From positions 31,423,528 through 31,487,527 of the forward strand of contig NC_091142.1 in NCBI RefSeq assembly GCF_041381155.1: a stretch of DNA of 64,000 nucleotides, read 5' to 3'. Positions 58,901 through 64,000 of this stretch are shown one piece after another; the first letter of the stretch is position 1, and each line of letters begins with the position of its first letter. Below the pieces are notes generated by a model. It saw only the letters and a list, made by a program, of their open reading frames with translations. It was not told the DNA's origin and made no database searches. A program made the position numbers and the translations under genes. The stretch comes from Argopecten irradians. Taxonomy: Eukaryota > Mollusca > Bivalvia > Pectinida > Pectinidae.

Positions 58901-59354
58901 TGCAGCTCCCAACCACCTATTACTTTCAACCATCTATTAAAAAACTTAGTGAGAACCCTGGCGATTGTTATGGAATGCAGACTAAGTATGACAAATTCAT
59001 AGCATTAATGAACGACTGTAACGTTACTTAAACAGAGACTGTTATCCGGTTACGGTTCAGTTAATCGGACCCGGTTAACCAGATAGCATTATATATTTTT
59101 ACTAACCATTCCAGCATTAAAGGACAATTATTTAAGCATCCTGGGCGAATACAGTAATTATTGTTTCTAACATGGTTATAAACAATAAAGTTGATTGTCT
59201 ATTAATTTATATCAGTGTTTTTTAGTCTTACCAACATCTCCATTAAAAGGGTCAGACTTTCCTACAGATACAGCACTCCTATTGGATGGCGTCCGCTTCA
59301 CCGACTTTCTCCCTACACTCTCCTGATTGGGAGGAACAGACACCTTCTGTTTGT
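46868..59354 (-). CDS. AKAP10: AKAP10 / D-AKAP2, dual-RGS A-kinase anchoring protein (12 exons, 5' partial)
   Basis: Twelve exons (A-L) on the minus strand give 677 residues plus stop; all joins are GT-AG and keep frame. AKAP10 tethers PKA regulatory subunits and has two RGS domains (family knowledge; human 662 residues). Domain order here: basic/Ser-rich N-terminal region (A, B); first RGS domain with an acidic Ser-rich insertion (C, D); second RGS domain (E-H) with YLSELVSTV at its end; a linker; then the amphipathic helix EDMALKIAQMIINDVTSVTQ (L) matching the PKA-binding helix. It ends DEGS rather than the vertebrate PDZ-binding TKL tail. The first exon, expected to add only about a dozen residues, was not found upstream and may lie beyond the window. 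Two introns carry minisatellites seeded at splice sites. Confidence 0.93.
46985..47335 (-). other. AKAP10 intron K-L
   Basis: Small A+T-rich intron without recognised features. Confidence 0.7.
47336..47373 (-). CDS. AKAP10: AKAP10 exon K (38-nt microexon)
   Basis: Acceptor TTGCAG|GCACTG, donor GAAAAG|GTGATA. Encodes GTGLFKRKKAKEK, a basic stretch that aligns with the SMFSQAMKKW region of the vertebrate protein. Frame (phase 1 in, phase 0 out) requires it. Confidence 0.85.
47374..48019 (-). other. AKAP10 intron J-K with short repeats
   Basis: Contains about four copies of an about 29-bp ACATACTACATGTACAAATA-type unit (47395-47525). It also has two related blocks with GGAGCTGC...AGTT.TAGCCCG at about 47733 and 47910, probably an interspersed repeat. 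Confidence 0.55.
48020..48099 (-). CDS. AKAP10: AKAP10 exon J
   Basis: Acceptor CATTGTAG|GATG, donor AAAAG|GTATGT. Encodes KMSLGKVDTFGEFVSEFDPN then PDQEKVKG, close to the KMTFGRVSDLGQF region of human AKAP10. Confidence 0.92.
48228..48411 (-). CDS. AKAP10: AKAP10 exon I
   Basis: Acceptor TTTTTCAG|CTAGC, donor CCAAA|GTAATT. Encodes a Ser/His-rich linker (SSEHSSHSAGSESRSSK) and the conserved MNLDPGLLNPDLLWKR segment. Confidence 0.9.
48836..48944 (-). CDS. AKAP10: AKAP10 exon H
   Basis: Acceptor TTTCCAG|ACC, phase 0, donor ACTG|GTCAGT. Encodes TYFSAYLHSDVYYKYLSELV, the end of the second RGS domain, then a basic PPRQRKR segment. Confidence 0.92.
49022..49909. mobile_element. 888-bp long-inverted-repeat element, TTAA-flanked, AKAP10 intron G-H
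   Basis: Ends are TTAAAGCTGACAATGCAAGT and the near reverse complement ACTTGCATTGTCACTTTAA. Pairing continues, with gaps, for more than 200 bp per arm, including CCCCTATATAAAGC against GCTTTATATAGGGG. The remaining core (about 49240-49720) has an open frame of 100 codons that I do not consider a gene. The element lies just 78 bp from exon H. Confidence 0.85.
49910..50091. repeat. 38-bp short array at the edge of the 888-bp element
   Basis: Four to five units containing AATCAGAGAGGTTGACTTTA and TGTTAACAATCAT. The first unit begins at the right-hand TTAA of the adjacent element, so the junction itself appears to have been tandemly copied. Confidence 0.85.
50092..50564 (-). other. AKAP10 intron G-H, unique part
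   Basis: No feature recognised. Confidence 0.5.
50565..51738. repeat. 37-bp minisatellite spanning the AKAP10 exon G donor
   Basis: About 31 units. Read on the minus strand each holds AATATAGTCCTTAAAACAAT then AGAAAAG|GTAATATAG, identical to the last 28 coding bases of exon G plus its donor. Variation (GTAATACAG, CAATA/AAAATA) increases away from the exon. Confidence 0.95.
51709..51853 (-). CDS. AKAP10: AKAP10 exon G
   Basis: Acceptor ATTTCTTTCAG|A; a second AG 16 bases on (CTTTACAG|GCT) would break the frame, while the first supplies YFSLQATDPLGFDD exactly as in the family. Encodes the middle of the second RGS domain (ICREEGPLPDCFAK, RNIVLKTIEK). Donor AAAAG|GTAATA, phase 0. Confidence 0.92.
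52179..52439 (-). CDS. AKAP10: AKAP10 exon F
   Basis: Acceptor ATATTGAAG|GTTTTAC, donor GACAA|GTACGT. Encodes FYAEFLVSEYYYMHQ, LADVLYNEGALFYFMEYLEQ and QYDGMEAQRDAMVLYDK of the second RGS domain. The acceptor has a weak pyrimidine tract. Its first 30 bases are the template of the adjoining array. Confidence 0.92.
52420..53335. repeat. About 49-53-bp minisatellite spanning the AKAP10 exon F acceptor
   Basis: About 18 units. On the minus strand each reads TATTGAAG|GTTTTACCCCGA then CTTCCTTGTGAGTGAG: intron end, acceptor and exon start. The copies still encode FYPDFLVSE against FYAEFLVSE in the exon. Units with and without an extra CTCA differ by four bases. The outermost unit (53290-53335) is the most decayed. 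Confidence 0.95.
53395..54370. mobile_element. Interspersed element with about 160-bp internal repeats, AKAP10 intron E-F
   Basis: Starts AACAAGAGGCCAAAAGGGCC and ends CCTGACCCTTTGGGTCAGAT then GACCTAAAA. Inside are about five tandem units with TTCAAGATGG, GGCCATCTTGGATTT and AACACTTTGTCGGGACC. General plan as for 22.3-24.2 kb and 24.85 kb. Frames crossing it are artefacts. Confidence 0.7.
54574..54717. mobile_element. 144-bp foldback element, AKAP10 intron E-F
   Basis: Arms of about 65 bp face each other with almost no loop: TTCCCTGCCTAGAGG...GTGACAACAAAATCACAAC on the left, GTTGTGATTTTGTTGTCAC...CCTCATAGGTAGGGAA on the right. The transcript of either strand could form a long hairpin. Confidence 0.8.
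54718..55296 (-). other. AKAP10 intron E-F, proximal part
   Basis: No gene or repeat recognised. Confidence 0.45.
55297..55381 (-). CDS. AKAP10: AKAP10 exon E
   Basis: Acceptor TTCTTACAG|ACAAG, donor AAAGA|GTAAGT. Encodes KICREDGQVDPQCFSSCQEF then VFKKMEKE, the start of the second RGS domain region. Confidence 0.93.
55798..55896 (-). CDS. AKAP10: AKAP10 exon D
   Basis: Acceptor CCTACAAAG|GT, donor CATAC|GTAAGT. Encodes IERDAVKIFQKYLSHDATDP, matching the IEQDAVNTFTKYIS segment of the family. Confidence 0.92.
55897..56371 (-). other. AKAP10 intron C-D
   Basis: A+T-rich intron. Exon C's frame runs into it for 33 further codons, so the donor AAAGAA|GTATGT at 56372/56371 was fixed by homology. 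Confidence 0.6.
56372..57091 (-). CDS. AKAP10: AKAP10 exon C
   Basis: The largest exon, 720 bases. Acceptor TTTTTAAG|GTG. Opens with the first RGS domain: LSKTLLEILNDKDALSLYIK, IRFWLDAESFQASTWSRLRT, HSLNSAKK. There follows about 150 residues of hydrophilic Ser/Asp/Glu-rich insertion, then EDLADKLKRS leading into exon D. The long insertion inside the domain is a hallmark of AKAP10. Confidence 0.94.
57092..57490 (-). other. AKAP10 intron B-C
   Basis: A+T-rich with a short TA dinucleotide run at 57468-57482. Confidence 0.6.
57491..57565 (-). CDS. AKAP10: AKAP10 exon B
   Basis: Acceptor TTTGTAG|GAAG, donor TTTGG|GTATGT. Encodes SQSSGKGRPPKLLLSPEDLQ, a low-complexity linker. Supported by splice sites and phase rather than by strong homology. 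Confidence 0.75.
57566..59231 (-). other. AKAP10 intron A-B
   Basis: Includes two facing blocks of CCGGTTA/TAACCGG motifs at about 58320-58375 and 59040-59090 that pair imperfectly, perhaps the ends of a degraded inverted-repeat element of about 770 bp. A C8 run lies at 58281. No gene recognised. Confidence 0.45.
59232..59354 (-). CDS. AKAP10: AKAP10 exon A (first exon found)
   Basis: Acceptor GATTTTGTAG|ACAAACAG, donor GTTG|GTAAGA. Reads KQKVSVPPNQESVGRKSVKR then TPSNRSAVSVGKSDPFNG, a basic Ser-rich region like the AKAP10 N-terminus. It begins with two bases of a split codon, so a preceding exon with the start codon must exist. Confidence 0.78.
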
Positions 59355-59619
59355 CTACAAAATCAAAATAAAATACAAATCACTGTAAAGAGCGGTTAGA
59401 AAGTCAGGATAGAGCTCGAGGTAAGCAATGAATATATATTAAATCACAGTCCCTGATAAGCTGATGGATGTCATACATATCAGAGTTTAAGGTTTGTATC
59501 AAGTAATTAATATGGGATCGTAATGAGGGTTCATTTCACAGATTTTATGAAACAAGCTTTTATTTTTAGAAACATGGCGAACATAAATTTATGACACAAA
59601 ACTAGCTTAGCTATATAAA

Positions 59620-60120
59620 GCTACATTGCTTGTTTGTTTGTTTAATTAATTAACGTCCTGTTAACAGCTATAGTCACGTAAGGACGGCCTCCCATGCATG
59701 CGGTGTGTTGTGTGCATGTTGTGCGAGATGCATGTTTTGAGAGACTGTGGTAATATATTCATGTTGTGTCTTCTTGTATATGGGAACTGTTGCCCTTGTT
59801 ATAGTGCTATATCACTGAAGCATGCCGTTGAAGACACCAAGCAACACATCCCACCCAGTCACATTATACTGACAAGCGAACCAGTCGTCCCACTTCCTGT
59901 ATGCTGATTGAGCGCTAAGCAGGAGCAGAAAATACCACTTTAATAGACTTTGGTGTGTCTCGGCCAGGGGACAGAACCCAGAGCCTTCCTCACAGGGGCG
60001 AACGCTCAACTCAAGGCCAAGGATGCCAAGGGAGGCATTAGGAAAGATGAAGTTATTTAGGAAGAAGAAAAAGGATAAGATCCTAAATTTCAGATCATGC
60101 AATAGGGGCAGCAGGTACAA
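59620..60120. mobile_element. Interspersed repeat with 'acgtcctgttaacagc' start
   Basis: Contains ACGTCCTGTTAACAGC and TAAGGACGGCCTCCCATGC at the left. Further right it has ATAGACTTTGGTGTGTCTCG then GGGACAGAACCCAGAGCC. I recall this order from abundant bivalve repeats. The frames inside are not genes. Confidence 0.6.
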
Positions 60121-60321
60121 TTCTAACCCCCTACCTGCAGGGCCCAGCTACATTGCAAAGTATCTCAACAGTATGCAATAGAAAATTTCATAAATAGACC
60201 TTTATTACTTATCATGGGGCTAATTTGTGTAATTTAATTAATGTCTTGAAATATAAATTATATGTATTTAAATGAAAAATAATTCAAAGAATCATTGTGC
60301 CAAAATTTGGTTTTGCTACTA

Positions 60322-61626
60322 TAGGAGATTTCAGAAAAGATGGCGTGACGTCACAGAAAGTTTACATCCGGGTCCTCAAAGGTACAAACACAATATGGCG
60401 ACTGATAAAAACAATAACAGATACGTACATCCCAGCTTCATAATCGATACTTTGACAAAAGTTTACGCTTTCATACTTGCAAATTCTGATTTTAAAATGG
60501 TTTCTTATTGTTTCACAGGTTACGGATGTTAACATTTTTATATTTTCATTTGTTCATTGCTAAATTTTAGTGTCGAAGCCACCTATCGAAGCGCCGCCGG
60601 GCCATCACACGTAGGCCTACCCGATTTTGTCCATACATATAAATTCAGGTTGTGAAAAGGTGTTTATGAAACGATGATCTATTTCAATGTATAATGTTTC
60701 TGGTATACACTACTGTTTTACACGTACACGTATGGCTGACGATCTCGTAAAATAATATGGCGATCTCGTAAAATAATATTTTTAATATTTCATTTTCAGC
60801 CGCTTTTATGCCATGGACTGCCGGCTGTGTTAAGTCTCAAACTGAAGTGGTATTACTTTTGGATAATTGGAATACCTATTAGGTAGACTTCATTTAAATT
60901 GATATAAATTACAGATCGTAGTACTGTAAATGCCGACCAGGATACATTGCGCACGGCTTCGAGAATCCTAAATACTCAAAGTTTTGTTTAAAAATATGAG
61001 AAAAAGAACCTACAAACTGACTCATTTGTATGTTGTAAACTAAATCCCAAAATTGATGACAAAAATAACCAGAATACGTAATTTGATGACACTAAAAATG
61101 GACGAAATTCGGGTTCTCGGCTGTACTGTAATGGCTGCCGTGGGCTTGGGGTAATCTACGAAAGCAAATGTTTAATTTTGCACTAATCACACATCGTAAA
61201 GTGTTTTATCAAGAAACACTTCGAAAACAGTAATTGCTTATAATTATATTTTGAGGGACTTTGAGTTTAATTTGTAATATCAAGTTGATAGTTGCAATAT
61301 ATCTGTCAAGGTTTATACGTAATGGCGACCGTGTTTTCTCGTAGCGGTCGAAAATGGAGTATAAACAGAGTAAAATATATGAATACTATAAGTTTAAATT
61401 CATATATTATTATAAAATATTTTTATTTACACTTTTTGAAATGTAAATAACGCAATAGTTCTCGGATTGGCGTTCTATTTATTACAATAAAATGTAAACT
61501 AACATCGCAAGCGGCTGTGTTCCTACAATGTTTATAAATGTGTACAGATATATATAAGAGTTGTACCTTTGAGCGCCCGGATGTACCTTTGTGTGACGTC
61601 ATCGCCATCTTTTCTGAAATCTCCTA
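60322..61626. mobile_element. 1.3-kb inverted-repeat element with TA flanks
   Basis: Left arm TAGGAGATTTCAGAAAAGAT then GGCGTGACGTCAC and, further in, CATCCGGG and CTCAAAGGTACAA; the right arm is its reverse complement with few changes, about 65 bp. TA occurs at both outer ends, as for Tc1/mariner-type insertion (inference). No transposase frame was recognised. Both arms contain TGACGTCA or TGACGTCAC. Confidence 0.85.
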
Positions 61627-64000
61627 TTTTTTGAAGGAAAAAAATGAAAATAACCAAAGCTCGCTCTTGCTCAGGTTTTATCACTTTTCAAGTGGCTAAT
61701 TTTTGCATCCCAGGTTTGAGCGTGACATGAACACTATTATATTGATTAAATACTAAATTAGCCGATCCATTGAGTAACACAATAATTAGACATATTTAAA
61801 TATATTTCCATTGATAAGTAAATAATCTAAAATAATTGATCAAATAAGAATCAAAAACATTTAGATATATGGGCTCTTTGCAGAACTGCATCTCCACCGC
61901 AGATTGAGCTTGGTAACATTCTTATTTGAAGAATGGGCAATTATATATATATAAATGTACTGTGCATTTATTACAAAAAGCTTGGGCATACCTGTCAACT
62001 TTCAGGAATTGCAATGCTGCAGAAAGCGCGTGAGCAAAATTTTCAAAAGTCCAATTGTGGTGACCGTGCTACGCGTCGCTTATCATTATAACTTATGATG
62101 TTTTACCATAAACCCTGTTTATCTTTGGCAAATAACATAGGATGGAATAATTTCAATATTTATATCCTGTAAGTTAAATCAAAGTACTCAAAGTACTGCA
62201 AATACAATGCAGCAGAAACAGAAAAATAGAATGAAATCAAATGAATTTCCAAAATCAAAATATTTAAACCATATGATAAAGACTTTAATATCAATTATTT
62301 CAAGAACATTCAACTGATCACAGAAAATACATATGTTTTGTTTGACATTTTTCAGAATTAAAGTTCCTAAATGAAAATTACAAAGAAAACAAAAATCTTC
62401 ATTAAAATGAGTTTTTATCCTTAATATACTCTTGTTTCTTATGTTGCACATACACTTATTTTGGTAAAACCATGCACATATGAGGGCAGCCTTATAAGTA
62501 ATTTTGCCTTTACCTCAGATCTGTGTTTAACATTCATTTAAAAACATTATTTCAAAGTACACAAAAAAGGCATATGATTAGTTTACTTTAAAACTCATAT
62601 GTCTATAAGCCTTAGATAGTAAGTCCAATTTGAATTATCATTAACAGAGATTATGTAAGTTGGACAGAGGAGTCGCCAGCAGGCAACAGTTGACCTAGAT
62701 GGGCTGTGTATTATATAAAACTCTGTGTATTCTATACACACTCTGTGTATTCTACCAATCAGAAGGCAGTCTTCCCATGACTACTGATTGGTCCAAAGGA
62801 ATATTATTCAATGAATAGGAAATTTATGAATGGAATTTTATGAATGAAATGGTTCAAGAGGTCACCACTAGATGTCATTGTAGGGCAAGTCCTACTCAGT
62901 CCTACACATCAGTAGTAATCCGGATAGCATTAATACAAACGCTAGTCGCGTTGTATTTAAAAAATGTATCTTTCACATCAAAGGTTTTTAACATGAAAAA
63001 ACAACATTTGTGTTATTAATCAAGAGTAGAAAGGGAAGGAGAAAAGGTTCTGATTATAAATTTATTTGCGCCTGCAAAATATTGAAACAATTGAAGTAAC
63101 GACATCAGAAAATATGTTTGGTTGATACCAGTACTTTTCGACTTCCACTTTCAATCTCCTTCATTATCACCGTTACATTGTACTTACGTTAACCAAACCA
63201 AGTACATAACTCTACTGAAACATTTCAGTCTGTTTATAATAACTACGATCCCACGATGTGCTGATCGAGCAACTCTACCTACAATCGACAGCACTATTAG
63301 ATGGCACGATCAGTAAAAAATAAGCCATTCTGTAGCAAAGTAGAATGCTTCATCACGTGATAGTCATGTGACTGCGCCATGCACAGCCAGCACTAAGTTT
63401 CGCATTTTTGACGACAGCAAAACTGCTAAGATTGTATTTCACTAGGTGTTGCAAAACATTTGTAAATTTAGATAATATGGTAAAAAAATAGAGTCTTTTC
63501 CTGAAAATATGTGTTCATGTAGACTAATTTCAACTCTGTAATCATGAACCATTTCCGGTGATGTCAGTCTAGTAGCATTCGTATAAAACTTCTTTTAATA
63601 TTGTCAAACATTGTCTACTTGGCTCGGAAGAAATAAACTAATATCTCTTTACTAAATTTTGTCAAGAATATGTAGAAATTCCAGCAACTTGTTACAATAA
63701 GCAAGGTAACACCTTGACTTTAACACAGGTAAGGCACAAATATGTGATTGGTAGGATGAGCCCCTGTTGCTGCTGGCGATAATTATCGACTGAGGTGACA
63801 CTAATTAATCCAACAGTCCTGACCATATGCATGGTCCGATAGCATGACCTGGGGCTCTGAAAGGGGAATTATTTAAAGGAATATTGCATGACTTTTCAAA
63901 TTGCAATTGAAGAAAAAAGGTGATAACTTCAGCAATGTTTAAATACTGATTGCCTCTTTAACAGCTAAATATTTTCATATAATGAGTCGAATTTCTAACA
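61627..64000. other. Upstream region of AKAP10, nothing confirmed
   Basis: A+T-rich, no gene, splice-supported exon or repeat family that I can defend. If the first AKAP10 exon is in the window it should be here or in 59355-60320 on the minus strand, but no basic-rich ATG exon with a phase-1 donor stood out. Confidence 0.4.

Noticed and set aside
60020..60085. Plus-strand ATGAAGTTATTTAGGAAGAA stretch as a possible AKAP10 first exon
   Set aside because: It is on the wrong strand and lies inside an interspersed repeat.

Overview
The window is eukaryotic, A+T-rich and repeat-dense. It holds small GT-AG exons, metazoan protein families, and interspersed repeats built around 'gatggcggcc / ggccatcttgg' cores and '...agatggtgggct...' hairpins. 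I know such repeats from bivalve genomes, so a bivalve mollusc is my best guess (inference from memory, not a search). No tRNA, rRNA or CRISPR array was recognised. About one third of the window (some 22 kb) is tandem minisatellite or satellite DNA in about 16 arrays.

Three genes can be supported. (1) PGAM5, the mitochondrial Ser/Thr phosphatase of the phosphoglycerate-mutase fold, + strand, five coding exons from 7444 to 17545. Its last exon carries an apparent 1-base insertion near 17443. (2) An unrecognised secreted protein with ten cysteines in the mature chain, + strand: TATA box at 30710, non-coding exon 1 ending at 30779, coding exons at 33300-33435, 36782-36907 and 37489-37874. (3) AKAP10 (D-AKAP2), - strand, twelve coding exons from 59354 down to 46868: two RGS domains and a C-terminal PKA-anchoring helix. 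Its first coding exon was not found.

Layout. 1-7.4 kb: satellites and miniature inverted-repeat elements. 7.4-17.5 kb: PGAM5, with a 5.3-kb 42-bp minisatellite in intron 3. 18.4-21.1 kb: a 24-bp minisatellite. 22.3-25.2 kb: interspersed repeats. 25.4-28.3 kb: a 41-bp minisatellite. 30.7-37.9 kb: the secreted-protein gene with two intronic arrays. 38-44.5 kb: intergenic DNA with several TTAA-flanked miniature elements. 44.5-45.75 kb: a 26-bp minisatellite. 46.8-59.4 kb: AKAP10. 59.4-64 kb: interspersed repeats and a 1.3-kb inverted-repeat element.

The main finding is that four minisatellites, spread over all three genes, have repeat units that span an exon-intron junction. They are PGAM5 exon 2 donor (31-bp unit), secreted-gene exon 2 donor (84-bp unit), AKAP10 exon F acceptor (about 49-bp unit) and AKAP10 exon G donor (37-bp unit). 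Each unit carries a copy of the exon edge and its splice site, so each gene presents a ladder of decoy or alternative splice sites beside the real one. A second theme is several unrelated families of miniature inverted-repeat elements flanked by TTAA, two of which share one TTAA. The genes are not functionally linked as far as I can see. PGAM5 is mitochondrial, and AKAP10 anchors PKA (vertebrate AKAP10 has been placed at mitochondria), but their proximity is probably chance.
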